A stretch of DNA of 64,000 nucleotides from contig CM049322.1 of the NCBI GenBank assembly GCA_026874595.1, forward strand, positions 26,137,400 through 26,201,399, written 5' to 3'. This document shows positions 23,416-35,500 of this stretch, in pieces (positions within the stretch are counted from its first letter, which is position 1; each line of letters starts with the position of its first letter). The translations under genes and the position numbers were made by a program. Under the pieces are notes generated by a model that was not told where the DNA came from, did not search any database, and worked only from the letters and a program-made list of their open reading frames with translations. The stretch comes from Sipunculus nudus. Lineage: Eukaryota > Annelida > Sipuncula > Golfingiida > Sipunculidae.

Positions 23416-23418
23416 ATG
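23416..23418 (+). CDS. RPS25: RPS25 (40S ribosomal protein eS25), exon 1: initiator ATG only
   Basis: The coding part of exon 1 is just ATG, directly followed by the splice donor GTGCGT (23,419). Joined to exon 2 it gives Met-Pro-Pro-Lys, the N-terminus expected for animal eS25. The short leader with a TOP tract (23,391) supports this start over any ATG inside intron 1. A first coding exon holding little more than the start codon is common in ribosomal protein genes. Intron 1 would be 2,763 bp. The assignment rests on splice logic, not on coding content, so it is less certain than exons 2-4. Confidence 0.7.
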
Positions 23419-24589
23419 GTGCGTGTGAATTTAAGCTGCTTATCATGATATCCCTTCTGTTTTATCAATGAAATTCAAAATACATGACATGATCACAAGA
23501 CATGTGGGTTTAAAACAATAACCAATTAGTGGATGATCAGGTGGTCTGAAACACCGACGCAGACAGGCCAAGAAAGTGTACCGTGAACCACGGCGTGGCG
23601 TCACCTAGCCCGATCTGACCGGACCCCATGGCAGTATTACTATTATTAGACCATATATTTAATAATTTATATCATATATTTAGTCCGTTAGCCATACAGT
23701 TTGTACAATCTAAGCCTAGTACTGCACACCACCCAGTGCCCTTGTAACCAGTCTGAATAAGTGTTACAATTACCCCGTGCCAGCGCGTCGCTCTTCAAAG
23801 AGGGCCCATTAAACACAATGTAACAAAATTCTTAAATAGAATCCGGTCTGCATGGACGAGGTTATGGCCCATGGGTGTTATACGGACGGACGTAATGACT
23901 AATGATGTCTAGGATTCGTGTAATGGAAAAGTAAGAGGCATGTCGATGCCATAACATTAGGCATGTCATGGCTTATGTTGATTACTACTTATATTAGATG
24001 GACATGGTCCAGTCCGTTTAGACCCATCTTGGAAATGAAGACCGGCAGGGGCGTCAAAATAAGGGGGGGGGGGGGGTATATATGTAATCATCCCCCCCCC
24101 TTTTCAGAAAATAATATCATAATATTGCAAATGAAATGTATTAATAAATAGAATTAAAGACTGGATACATTTACTAAAAATTGTCATATCTAAACCTTGT
24201 TTTGAATTACAAAAACTTATTTTTTATTACAAGATTATAATTATTTGAAATACGATTAACATTGGTATGTTTATATATATATAAATAAACATTTTTCTCT
24301 GTAAGCACTTTAATTTAATATCCTGTATGAATATGCAAAGGTGCTGTAACTCCCACCATCCCCTTCCCCCACCCCATAGAGTCCTTGCTCTTTGGCACTG
24401 TAAACAATAGTCCTATTGCTTTTCCATAAAATTTAATAATTAAAAATAATATATACAGAAAGACAGGCGTTTTAACTGCCATCACAACCCCTCCCCCTGT
24501 CAATCCTTCCACCTGTTAAATGGGGACTTTATGGCTACTGTATACATATGATAAAATAGAAAATAGGTTTATTAAAATAATTGGATCTT

Positions 24590-24775
24590 ATTAAACAAAT
24601 CTGTAAACTGTTGAACTGTCAGCAGCTTATCAAAAAGGTAACCAATGGTAACACATGGTCAGATCTCAAAATATTATTTGCAACAGTTTCTTCAATCATA
24701 TCAACCAGCCAAGATTACCTTTTTTGATCAGACTTTATCTGCTTTTCATAATATTTTAGATTTTAACCTTCCAGG
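24590..24775 (+). repeat. Truncated copy of the 41,000-42,410 repeat family
   Basis: Shares 'ACACATGGTCAG', 'AAAATATTATTTGCAACA', 'CAACCAGCCAAGATTACC'-type and 'ATAATATTTTAGATTTTA' blocks with 41,030-41,260 and 42,160-42,380, but stops before the CAGCTGAGC terminus. Confidence 0.65.
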
Positions 24776-24804
24776 TGTTTAAGTACTGTTGAATGCTCCA
24801 TCAC

Positions 24805-24813
24805 CTCTCTCTG

Positions 24814-24852
<39 letters not shown>
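24805..24852. repeat. (CT)n microsatellite
   Basis: Imperfect then perfect CT dinucleotide run of about 48 bp. Confidence 0.95.
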
Positions 24853-24853
<1 letters not shown>

Positions 24854-24859
24854 ATTAAA

Positions 24860-25396
24860 AAAGAATTTGTGGTACAGTCACCAAACATACAGTTTAGATG
24901 CATCTTATCAAGGGCTAGGCCAAGTTTGAATATGGATGACCTTGATGCATTTTTCAAGGTCACAGAGGCGATAACGCTGAAATGATGTTAACTTTAATAT
25001 CTCACTGAGGGATTCATGGATTGGTCCAAAAATCAAATTGACATAAGATCTTTGATAGCATTGTTTTCTGTAGAAGGCAGGTGGCGCCACCTTATGTTGT
25101 TTTTTTGCTAAAATGTTTAAACGGAATAACTTTGAAAGAATTTGAGGAACAGTCACCAAACCTACAAGTTTGATGCATCTTATCAACAGCTAGGTCAAAT
25201 TTGAACATGGATGACCTTGATACAATTTTCAAGGTCACAGCAGCAATAATGTTAAAATGAAATTACGGCAATAACTCAAAAAAAAATTGTTGGTACGGTC
25301 ACCAAACTTGCAGGTTAGATGCATCTTATCAAGGGCTGGGGGGGGGTTAATTGTCTGGGGATACTTTGGCACCTGTGGTGCCAAAGAAATATCTAG
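24860..25396 (+). mobile_element. Helitron/HINE-like element, 3' part with terminal hairpin and CTAG
   Basis: Units with 'GATGCATCTTATCAA' recur at about 24,897, 25,168 and 25,317, together with 'GGATGACCTTGAT' and 'TTTTCAAGGTCACAG'. The right end has the hairpin TTTGGCACC-TGT-GGTGCCAAA (25,365-25,385) followed 7 nt later by CTAG (25,393-25,396) and TTTT. A hairpin just before a CTAG-T junction is the known 3' signature of rolling-circle elements. One GGTGGCGCCACC lies at 25,080-25,091. The 5' end is not resolved. Confidence 0.65.
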
Positions 25397-26181
25397 TTTT
25401 CTTTTAAATTCCATTTAAACATTTGTGATTTAAAAATAAAAATATATAAGTGTAAATTGTGTATGCATAATATGACCCGATGTGAGCTATACTCTGGATA
25501 AGTAATGATTTCAATTTAGAATTCTGATATTTGAACTGATATTTTCAAATTTTTTTTATTACAAATTATAAAACTCTTAAATAAAAAAATGAATCTGATA
25601 AAAACTATTAATGGAAAAATTGGATATGCTAAAAAAATAGGCTTTAATATAAACTTAAATGCATTATTCCCTTGAAAGTGAAATAAAGGTATTAGTCCAT
25701 TCTGTCCACTTGCCTGTCCATATGTAAAATTTTTCATATGCATCACAGTATCTCAAAACTTTTACTGTTTTTCTTCATGACAGTCTTGGAAGAGTATTAG
25801 TTTTGCAATCATTTATTTAGAACTTTACTATAACCAAGTAAGAGGGCCCCTTTCTTCATAGCTTCTCATATGCTTGTATAAATGAAAAAATTACAATCAA
25901 ATATTTTGCATATTTGCATTTGCTAAAATTTCAAACTTCAGCTGAGCCTCCTGACCAATGGGTCCCTTGTTAACATACAGTAGCATTGTAGTTTTAGTAT
26001 TGAAAGAAAAAGCAAGCGGTAAATGTATTCTGCAAAGACCACTAGAATATATGTATATACTGCATGTACAAAGTACAAGGACCATTTAGCTCAGTCCCCA
26101 GTGTTAGATAATTGTGGGGTCCACTGCAGTTAGTGGCATACTGCAACATTAACCAGACTTACTAAATTCCTTTCTTTTCAG

Positions 26182-26262
26182 CCCCCCAAGCAGCAGTCCA
26201 AACAGCCCCAGAAGACCCAAAAGAAGAAAGAAGGGTCAGGTGGCGGCAAAGCCAAGAAGAAG
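26182..26262 (+). CDS. RPS25: RPS25 exon 2: Lys-rich N-terminal extension
   Basis: Acceptor CTTTTCAG precedes codons for PPKQQSKQPQKTQ and then KKKEGSGGGKAKKK; donor GTAAGA follows at 26,263. The 27 codons start and end in phase 0. The basic, low-complexity N-terminus followed by GGKAKKK matches the known animal eS25 layout, in which the lysine-rich tail precedes the winged-helix domain. This tail is the least conserved part of the protein and probably contacts rRNA and carries nuclear localisation information. Joined to exon 1 it supplies residues 2-28 of 117. Confidence 0.93.
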
Positions 26263-26722
26263 GTAAGACTTGTGGAAAGGTTTGCAACTTGTTCAAAGGA
26301 TATAATGTGACCTGCTGTAGCCCTGTGCACAGTCAGGAATACACTTTATCTTGTACACATGACTGGTGGTGACACCTACATTAATCTATGGTTTCATCCA
26401 TCCATGTAACTTGGGATACTTTGGCATCTCTGATGTCACAAATTTAGAAGGCTGTCACGTCAGGAAAGATTCCATGCCTCACTGTATCCACGCCTCTCTG
26501 ATTTGGCTGATACCTGTTTTTGCTTCCCGACTGCCAAGTACTAGTTCTTTATATGTAAGTAATCAATTTGTTTTTAGATATATGTATTTATTGTTGATTT
26601 TGTTTTAAAATAGTGTCCCATAATTAAAATTTTGTTTATTCTTTTTTTTTTATTTATAATTTTTATTTTTTATTCAGGTAATGATTTGAAAAGGGTAATA
26701 AAATTATCTGATGAATTTGCAG
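26263..26722 (+). other. RPS25: RPS25 intron 2
   Basis: 460-bp intron, phase 0, donor GTAAGA, acceptor AATTTGCAG. The 80-codon ORF inside it (26,366-26,608) has no recognised domain and is probably chance. Confidence 0.9.
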
Positions 26723-26906
26723 AAGTGGTCCAAAGGCAAGGTCAGGGACAAGTTAAACAACCTGGTGCTGTTTGATAAGGCTACCTATGACAAACTGTAC
26801 AAGGAAGTGCCCAGCTACAAACTCATCACCCCATCAGTTGTTTCTGAAAGGCTAAAGGTCAGAGGATCTTTGGCCAGAGCTGGATTGATTGAACTCCACA
26901 AAAAGG
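26723..26906 (+). CDS. RPS25: RPS25 exon 3: winged-helix core
   Basis: Reads [20 protein letters not shown], then [41 protein letters not shown] and the first base of a Gly codon. This is the highly conserved core of ribosomal protein eS25 (residues 29-90 here). eS25 sits on the head of the 40S subunit near the exit site and is known to be needed for several IRES-driven and specialised initiation events. Flanking splice sites are TTTGCAG (acceptor) and GTATGT (donor, 26,907); the exon ends in phase 1. The frame is intact with no stop or frameshift, and together with valid splice sites this argues for a functional gene and not a retropseudogene. Confidence 0.97.
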
Positions 26907-27448
26907 GTATGTATCAAAACAATCAACAACATCAGTTTTATATTTTGTTGTAAAATTATTTGTCCTTTAGCTGTCCCTCTATTCATCCCCGGCGTTTGGC
27001 ACTTTCTGAAACTGTTGGACCTATGAATCCAAAATTTGACATAGTAAGATGTCCCCCTCGAGTTCTACCAAACTTGACCTTGGATACAGCTTCATTTCTT
27101 TGAAACCCGGATTTCCATTAAAAACCTATAAAAACCTGAAGGCCTGGCTATCAAAACCACTGGTGTTGTTTTGATAGCTCAGTTAACTGTAAGTCATCTT
27201 TAGTGAAGGTCCCTTTGTCATCTGTTTGACTGTCTGGCAGTCTGTTTACTATCCACATTTTGAAACTGTTGGACCTATGATCCCAAAATTCCACATAGAG
27301 TTAGATGTTCCCAAGTTCTCCTTCCTAACCCAAAACTGTTCCATGATAACTTTGTTCATTTGGGAAATTAAGGAAAAACAAAGATTTTCCATCAAAAACC
27401 TGTTGTTAAACTTGAGAAGGCTGACTCGTATCAAAACCACTGGTCTGT

Positions 27449-27790
27449 TTTTAGCTCAGCTGACTGTAAGTCATCTGAGCTATAGTGGTCGCTCTTTGTC
27501 CATCGTCCGTCCGGGTGTCTGTTAACAAGGCACAAATTGTAACCACTGGACCTGGAATTTTCTAACTTTACATCCAGGGAGGTCCATGAAAAATCTCCTT
27601 GGAAACCTTGGTTACCCATATTCTTCAAGCTATTGGGGTCCGAAGTACCCCCAGGATAATAAAAAATTTGATACAAAAGCCCAAACATCTGAACAACTAA
27701 TGCATTGATCACCATGATTCTTTGCATGGATATTGATCATTGAGTGTTTCATCAGTTTCTGCAGACTGGTGGCAACACCTGTATTTTTAG
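27449..27790 (+). mobile_element. HINE-like element, 5' end and one ~337-bp unit
   Basis: Begins TTTTTAGCTCAGCTGACTGT..CATCTGAGCTATAG, then GTCCGTCGTCCG-type sequence and one unit of the 28,483 tandem family through 'CTGCAGACTGGTGGCAACACC'. It is cut at a T-run by the next family start (TTTTTAGCGAACCTGTGAGC at 27,788). A weaker start of the same family lies at 27,170-27,215. Confidence 0.7.
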
Positions 27791-28482
27791 CGAACCTGTG
27801 AGCTTATGCGATGGTGTGGAGTCGTACGTCGTCCGTTGTCTGTACATTAACCTATACTATCTTAAAAACGGCAAGAGTTAGCATCACGAAATTTTATGCA
27901 AAAAATTAGTCATCTAAAAAACTCTATCGGATTTTGCTTATTTTTTGGCTAACTGCATTTTTAGCGAACCTGTGAGCTAATGCGATGGTGCGGCGTCGTG
28001 CGTCGTGTGTTGTCTGTACGTTAACCATATCTATCTCTAAAATGGCAGGAGCTAGCATCACCAAACTTTTTGCAAATAATCAGTCATCCAAAAAACTATA
28101 TTGGATTTTGTTTATTTTTGTTCTTACTGCATTTTCTTAGATTTTATAGGGAGAAAGCTAAAAAAGCTTTAACAATCTTCTTGTCCAAAACTGTCCAGCC
28201 AAATTGTCCAATATTTCACAGAAATGATCCCTGGAACAATCTTTCTCAAGTTTGTTCAAATGGTTCCAGTTCGGAGATTTTTGGTCGAGATACAGGAGGT
28301 TGAACTTTGTTAACTGTTATTTTGGCTGAATTATGGAGATTGAATTGAGTCATTTTACCATATATGTTAGCTGTGTGATGCTGTTACATCTAGCCTGGCA
28401 CCAGTTTATCAGCATCTATTACATCATGCCACTAGACATTTAGATTTCAGGTTATCTTTGGTTAATATTGACAAGAAAGTTT
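27788..28482 (+). repeat. Family with TTTTTAGCGAACCTGTGAGC terminus
   Basis: Two adjacent starts of this terminus (27,788 and 27,958), each followed by GATGGTG and GTCGT/GTCCG-rich sequence then 'GTACGTTAACC'. The body (28,020-28,480) matches 32,600-32,850 and 33,540-33,720. It is broken at 28,482 by the nested element and resumes at 32,309. Confidence 0.75.
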
Positions 28483-31400
28483 TTAGCTCAGCTGACTGAA
28501 AGTCATCTGAGCTATAGCGATCACTCTTTGTCCGTCGTCCGTCTGTCCGTCCGTTAACCAGGCACAAATCGTAACCGCTGAACCTAGAACCTTGTAACTT
28601 GGGATTCTGAGAGGTCCATGAAAAATCTCCTTGGAAACCAAAAATTAGGTCTCTGTTACCCATATCCTTCGAGCTATGGGGCCCCAAAGTACCCCCCAGA
28701 ATAGTAAAAAATTTCATACAAAAACTTCAATATCTCAATAACTACAACACTGATGGTCATGATTTTTGGCATACATATTGATCATGAGATGTTCCATCAC
28801 TTCCTGCAGACTGGTGGCGCCACCTGTATTTTTCGATTTTTTACAAATTTTTTTCTCTATTTTTGAGACCTTTAAAAATGTGAACATCTGTTAACAAGGC
28901 ACAAATCGTAAAGCCTAGACCTAGAATCTTAATTCTTGATACACTGAGAGGTCCATGAAAAATCTCCTTGGATTACAGAAATTAGGTCTCTGTCACCCAT
29001 ATCCTTCGAGCTATGGGGCCCCAAAGTACCCCCCAGAATAGTAAAAAATTTCATACAAAAACTTCAATATCTCAATAACTACAACACTGATGGTCATGAT
29101 TTTTGGCATACATATTGATCATGAGATGTTCCATAAGTTCCTGCAGACTGGTGGCGCCACCTGTATTTTTCGATTTTTTTACAATTTTTTCCTCTATTTT
29201 TGAGACTTTTAAAGATGCTGTCATCTGTTAACGTGGCACAAATCGTAACCGCTGGACCTAGAATCTTCATTCTCGACACACTGAGAAACCTATCAAAAGT
29301 CTCCGTGGAAACCATAAATTAGATCCCTCTTACCCATATCCTTCGAGCTATCGGGCCCAAAAGTACCCCCAGAAAAGTCAAAAATTTCATACAAAAACTT
29401 CAATATCTCATTTACTACTTGACTGATGGTCATGATTTTTGGCATACGTATTGATCATGAGATGTTCCATCACTTCCTGCAGACTGGTGGTGCCACCTGA
29501 ATTTTTTCAAATTTTCACAATTTTTTTTTCTCTATTTTCGAGACCTTTCAGGATGTAGTTATCTGTCAACAGGGTACAAATCGTAAGGACTGGACCTAGA
29601 ATCTTCATTGTTGACACACAGGGAGACCCATGATAAGTCTCCATGGACACCTGAAATTAGGTCTCTGTTACCCATATCCTTTGAGCTATGGCACTCCAAA
29701 GTACAGCTCAGAATAATGGAAAATTTGATACAAAAGCTGAAGTATCTGAACAACTAATGCAGAGATCACCATAATTGTTTTCATGGATATTGATCATGGA
29801 GTGTTTCATCAGTTTCTGCAGACTGGTGGCACCACCTGTATTTGTTCGGGTTTTTTTACGAATTTTTTCTCTATTTTTGAGACCTTTAAAGTTATGAACA
29901 TCTGTTAACAGGGCACAAATCATTATAACTGGACCTAGAATCTTCATTCTTGACACACAGGGAGACCCATGAAAAGTCTCCATGGAAACCTGAAATTAGG
30001 TCTCTGTTACCCATATTCTTTAAGCTGTATGGCTCCAAATTACCCCCCAGAATAATGGAAAATTTGATACAAAAACTGCAGTATCTCAATAACTACAACA
30101 CTGATGGTCATGATTTTCGGCATACATATTGATCATGACCTGTTCCATCAGTTTCTGCAGACTGGGTGCGCCACCTCCATTTTTTTCAAATTTTTACGAA
30201 TTTTTTTCTCTTTTTTTGATACCTTTAAAGATGTGGTTATCTGTCAACAGGGTACAAAGCGCAACAACTGGACCTAGAATCTTCATTCTTGTCATGCAAG
30301 AAGGCCCATGAAAAGTGCCTGTGGAAACTTAAAATTAGGTCTCTGTTACCCATATCCTTCAAGCTATAGGACTCCTAAGTATCCCTCAGAATAATGGAAA
30401 ATTTGTTACAAAAGCTGAGGTACTAATGCAGAGATCACCATGATTCTTTGCATGGATATTGATGTTTGTAAGTGTTTTTAGTAGTTTCTGCAGACTGGTG
30501 GAGCCACCTGTATTTTTGTACCCGCCAAAACGAAGTTTTGTGGATACTATGTTTTTGACCGGGTTCCTCCGCCGTTGCCGCGTTCGTTTCCAGAGAGCTC
30601 CTCTGGGACTTGATTTTATCAGCTTTTCAAGCTCATATCTCGGGAACCGTTTGACTGATCAGGAAATAAAATTTATACTAATGTAGCCCTTGGATTGCTC
30701 TATAACATACACAAAAAATGGTGGCGCCACCTGTAACCATGTTTGCACAGTGTCCATCTGTTCATCTGCCTTTGGTTAAAATCACTCATATCTCTGCAGT
30801 GAATTGACTAATTCACCTGAAATTCGGCATGCGTATACATCCTGGATAGCTTTCTTGATTTTATGACAGGTGGCGCCACCTACATTCTCATTCACGCTGA
30901 TGACATCCAAGCTCATATTTCGGGAACGGTTTGACCGATCGGGCCAAAATTTTGCATGTATATAGATCTAACATTGCTCTTTATCATACGCTAAACTGGT
31001 GGCGCCACCTGCAACCATTTTTGCACAGCGTCTGTCTATTTGTCTGCCGTGCAATAATGTCACTCATATCTCGGCAATGGTTTGACATATCTGCCTAAAA
31101 TTTTGCAGTTTTATACATCCTGGATAGCTTTCTTGATTTTATGACAGATGGCACCACCTACATTCACGTTCACGCTGATGACATCGAAGCTCATATCTCG
31201 GGAACTGTTTGACCGATCGGGCCAAAATTTTGCATGTGTATAGATCTAACATAGCTCTTTATCATACACAAAACTGGTGGCACCACCTGCAACCATTTTT
31301 GCACAGCGTCTGTCTGTTTGTCTGCCGTGCAATAAAGTCACTCACATCTTGGCAGTGGTTTGACATATCTGCCTAAAATTTTGCAGTTTTATACATCCTG

Positions 31401-32308
31401 GATAGCTTTCTTGATTTTATGACAGGTGGCGCCACCTTTATTCTAGTTTATGCTGCAGACATCCAAGCTCATATCTCGGGAACCGTTTGAACGATTGGGC
31501 CAAAATTTTGCATGTATATAGATCTCACATAGGTCTTTATCATACACAAAACTGGAGGGACCACCTGCAACCATTTTTGCACATTTTGCACAGCGTCTGT
31601 CTGTTGGTGTGCCGTGGCCTAAAATCACTTATTTCTCTGTAGTGGTTTGACATAACTGCCTAAAATTTTGCAGGTTTATACATCCTGGATAGCTTTCTTG
31701 ATTTTATGACAGGTGGCGCCACCTACATTCTAGTTAACGCTGCACACATCCAAGCTAATATCTCAGGAACCATTTGACCGATTGGGCCAAAATTGTGCTT
31801 GTGTTTAGATCTCACATAGGTCTTTATCATACACAAAACTGCAACCATTTTTGCACAGCGTCTGTCTGTTTGTCTGCCGTGGGCTAAAATCACTCATATC
31901 CATGTAGTGGTTTGACTTTTCTGCCTAAAATTTTGCATATGTATACAACTTGGACAGCTTTCTGGATTTGTGGTAGGTTGCACAACCTACATACACATTT
32001 AGGCTGCAGACATCCATGCTAATATGCAACATACCTCACTCTGTTTCCCCTTGCCACTCAATCCATGCCTCACTTCACTCTGATTTTGGCAGATACACGT
32101 AGTCACTTGTCGGCTACCCGTATTCTAGTTTTTAAAGTTTACACATTTTTTCTCTATTTTTCAGATATATAAATACAGACTAAATCTTGGCCTTGTGGGT
32201 AATCTGTTTGATGCTTCAGTTGAATGGGTATCTACCATTCTGATGATAAAATTTCCTTTTGTGAATCTCTTCCCAGTCAGCTGAGCGTCATGACCCATGG
32301 GTCACTTG
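28483..32308 (+). mobile_element. HINE/Helentron-like element with 337-bp tandem core (outer, nested pair)
   Basis: Starts AGCTCAGCTGACTGAAAGTC after a T-run, and ends TGACCCATGGGTCACTTG before TTTT. The core is a tandem array whose 'CTGGTGG' landmark lies at 28,811, 29,148, 29,484, 29,823, 30,162 and 30,494 (period 332-339). The left flank ('AATATTGACAAGAAAGTTTTT') and right flank ('TTTTAAAAGCTTTTAAAAAA') form one continuous sequence in the paralogous copy at 33,690-33,740, which gives an empty site. Insertion between Ts, a 3' palindrome and a tandem core are known features of Helentron-derived non-autonomous elements. No Rep/helicase is encoded. Confidence 0.82.
30518..32128 (+). mobile_element. 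HINE-like element with ~280-bp tandem core (inner, nested)
   Basis: Starts GTACCCGCCAAAACGAAG with a 5' stem-loop (CAAAAC-GAA-GTTTTG) and ends with a hairpin GTAGTC..GGCTAC followed by CCGTATTCTAG (32,125-32,128). The tandem landmark GCT(C/A)AT lies at 30,631, 30,911, 31,189, 31,467, 31,754 and 32,018 (period 264-287). Each unit typically carries two GGTGGCGCCACC palindromes or near copies. It is inserted at a T-run of the 337-bp unit: other units continue from CACCTGTATTTTT directly into TTTTACAAATTTTTTTCTC-like sequence, as seen when the two flanks are joined. Confidence 0.82.
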
Positions 32309-32539
32309 TTTTAAAAGCTTTTAAAAAATTTAGATTTATGATTTAAGTTTTTCATCATACCAGGCAGTGTTATTCAGCTCTTTGTGGCCAATAAAGACAA
32401 CTGTACGTGGATTATAAATTATTGGTATCCCTACTCAGCTTAATTCAAGAGTTTGCCATCAATGAGATATATATCTGTATTTTAGTTTTGCATTCAGTAT
32501 GCATCCGTAATAATTTTACATATATTCCTGATTTCTTTT

Positions 32540-35500
32540 TAGCGAACCTGTGAGCTTATGCGATGGTGTGGCATCGTCCGGCGTCCGTCGGCCGTTATCC
32601 GTCGTCTGTACGTTAACCCATACTATCTTGAAAACAGCAAGAGTTAGCATAACGAAATTTTATGCAAAAAATTAGTCATCTGAAAAACTCTATCGGATTT
32701 TGCTTATTTTTTGGCTAACTGCATTTTCTTAGATTTTATAGGGAAAAAGCTAAAAAAGCTTTGAAAATCTTCTCCAAAACTGTTCAGCCAAATTGTCCAC
32801 TATTTCACAGAAATGATCCCTGGAACAATCTCTCTCAAGTTTGTTCGAATGGTTTAAGTTCCGTGATTTTTGGCCAAATTACAGCTAGTTGAACTTGGTC
32901 ATCTGTCCAAAAAAGCATACTAAAATTACAATCATAGAAATGGCTGGAGCTATCATCACCAAATTTATGCCAATGTTGGTCACATGAGTCATATCTGATA
33001 TTGAGGTATTGGTGGTGCCACCTGCATCAGCCTTTTTTTACGGGGGTCATCAGTGCCTGTATCACACTTACAACTACAAAAAACTTTTTCTCTGAAACCA
33101 TATGGCCAAATTGTTTAATATCGCACAGAAATGATCCTAGGGTAGTGCTTTCTGAAGTTTGTCCAAATAGTCTTAGTTCAGTGACTTTTGGCTGAGTTAC
33201 GGGAAGCTGAATTTAGTCATATGCCATAACAGCCTATTTTAGCTCAGTGGCTACAAAGATCTTCATTTAAAAAACCACTTGGCCAAATTCTTAAATCTCA
33301 CACATTAATTATCCTTAGATGTTGATAATTCAAGTTTGCTCAAATGGTTTTGGTTCACAGATTTTTGGCTGAGTTATGGGAAGCTTAACTTAGCCATTTT
33401 GCTTTATTCTCCCATATGAGTTATAAACCTGCAAAACGTTTTTTGACTGACGCCACTGAGGCCAATTTGTTTAATATTTTACAAGAATAATCCCCTGAAT
33501 AATTCTTTTAATAATTGTTTTTTATGGTTCCAAAGAATGAATTTTGGCTGAAATATAAAGATTGAATTGAGTCATTTTACCATATATATATATATATGTT
33601 AGCTGTGTGAAGCAGATACATCTAGCCTGGAACCAGTTTATCAGCATCCATTACATCATGCCTCCAGACATTTAGATTTCAGGTTATCTATGGTTAATAT
33701 TGACAAGAATGTTTTTTTAAAAACTTTTAAAAAATGTAGATTTATGATTTTAGATATTCCTCATGCCAGGCAATGTTTACAGTCAAGGGTATACATTAAC
33801 CCATACTATTTCGAAAGCGACTGGAGCTAGCATCATGAAATTTAATGCAAAAAATTAGCCATCTGAAAAAATCTGCATTTTCTCAGATTTTATAGAAAAA
33901 AAGCTAAAAAACCTTTAAAAATCTTCTCCTCCGAAACGGTCAAGCCAATTGGTTCAATATTTCACAGAAATAATCTTTTATACCATCTCTCTCAAGTTTT
34001 TCAGATGGTTTAAGTTCGGTGAATTTTGGCCGAATTACAGGAAGTTGAACTTAGTCATCTGTCCAAAAAAGCATACTAAAATGACAGTCTCAGAATAGGC
34101 CAGAGCTATCATCACCAAATTTTATGCCTGTGTTGGTCACATGAGTCATATATGAAATTCAGGTTTTGGTGGCGCCACCTGCTTTGACCTTTTTTTGTAA
34201 GGGGGTCATTGTTCATCTGTATATCAACCCATAATTTCTCAGGAATATCAGGAGCTACCATCCCCAGATTTTATGCAATAACCTGTCACATATCAAATGT
34301 TGTGGGATTCAGCTTATTTTTTGCTATCTGCTTTTACTTAGATTTTATAGGGGAAAAGCTGAAAACCCTTTAAAAGTCTTCTTGTAAACGGTCCAGCCAA
34401 ATTGTTTTATATTTTACAGAAATGATCCCAGAGGCAATGGTTTGCATTTGATGAATTTTAGTGGAGTTAAACTAATTTGAACAGTCATTTGGCCAAGTAA
34501 GCATACTGACATAGTTATCACAGAAATGACAGAAGGTAGCATTACCAAGTATTGTGCAAATGTTGGTCACATGACTCATATTTGAAGTTGCAGATTTTGT
34601 GGTGCCACCTACATTGACCTGTTTTTTATGGGCAAAAACCTCATATATTTTAGCCACTTTCAGCTTAAAATGTTTATGATGAAACTGTCAAGTTGAATCG
34701 TTCAATTTTTCAAAAGAATTATCCTTGGACATGGTTCTTTCAATCATATCAGAAAAGCCTAAGTTGGTCTTAAGGCCATTATTATGTCTATTTCAAACTG
34801 AGGACTGGAAAACTGTTCTTCTACAAAATTATTGTTTCAATTATAATTTCTGTAACATGGCACAAAAGTCATTCTTAGGTGGCCTTTTTTCAAGTTTACT
34901 TGAATGATTTTGGCAGAATTATTAGACCTTTAACAAAGAACTGCATCTTTTATTATTCTAGATATTTTGATAAAAAATTTATGAATATGTCAGCTTGAAA
35001 AAAAAGCATTTTAGCCAAAGTCTTTCAGTATGTGTAAACAGATTTCCCAACAGGCCAAGATTGTCACTGAATCTTTAAATAGGTTGAGAAACCACCAACT
35101 GTTTCAGATTTGGCAACAGATCAAGGGTTCATTCAGTGCAGCCAGATATAGGTCAAGAGTTCAATCAGTGAAGCCAAGCACTAGGCATGAGATCCCATCA
35201 TGGGTGACTTGTGAACACCTCATGGGCTTTTTTCCCTCATGGGTGTCATGCCCCTCAGGGCTGCATGTGGAGGCAATCTGTGAGCTTATGCAATGGTGTG
35301 GCTACTATTTCAGATTTGGCAACAGGCAAAAGGTTCGTCTGGATCTATTTATAGCTTTGGAAGACTGCCAACTGTATCAGATTAGGCAACAGGTCAAGCG
35401 TTCACTCAGTGCAGCCAGGTATAGGTCAGGAGTTCACTCAGTGCAGTAGCTGCATCCTATGGGCAGACTGTCCACTGCATCAGTTTTGGCACCAAAGTTC

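Larger units (their letters stand above)
23419..26181 (+). other. RPS25: RPS25 intron 1
   Basis: GT...AG intron of 2,763 bp, phase 0, acceptor TTTCTTTTCAG. It contains G- and C-homopolymers (24,063-24,077; 24,092-24,100), the (CT)n tract, a Helitron-like 3' end (25,365-25,396) and a 'CAGCTGAGC...CCCTTG' terminus at 25,939. I searched by eye for C/D-box snoRNA motifs and saw no convincing pair. Confidence 0.65.

Noticed and set aside
26366-26608. 80-codon ORF between RPS25 exons 2 and 3
   Set aside because: It lies inside a well-defined intron with good splice sites, in low-complexity sequence.
23419-26722. Intronic snoRNA in RPS25 introns 1 or 2
   Set aside because: Ribosomal protein introns often host snoRNAs, but I found no RTGATGA and CTGA pair with flanking stem; TGATGTC near 26,429 is not enough.
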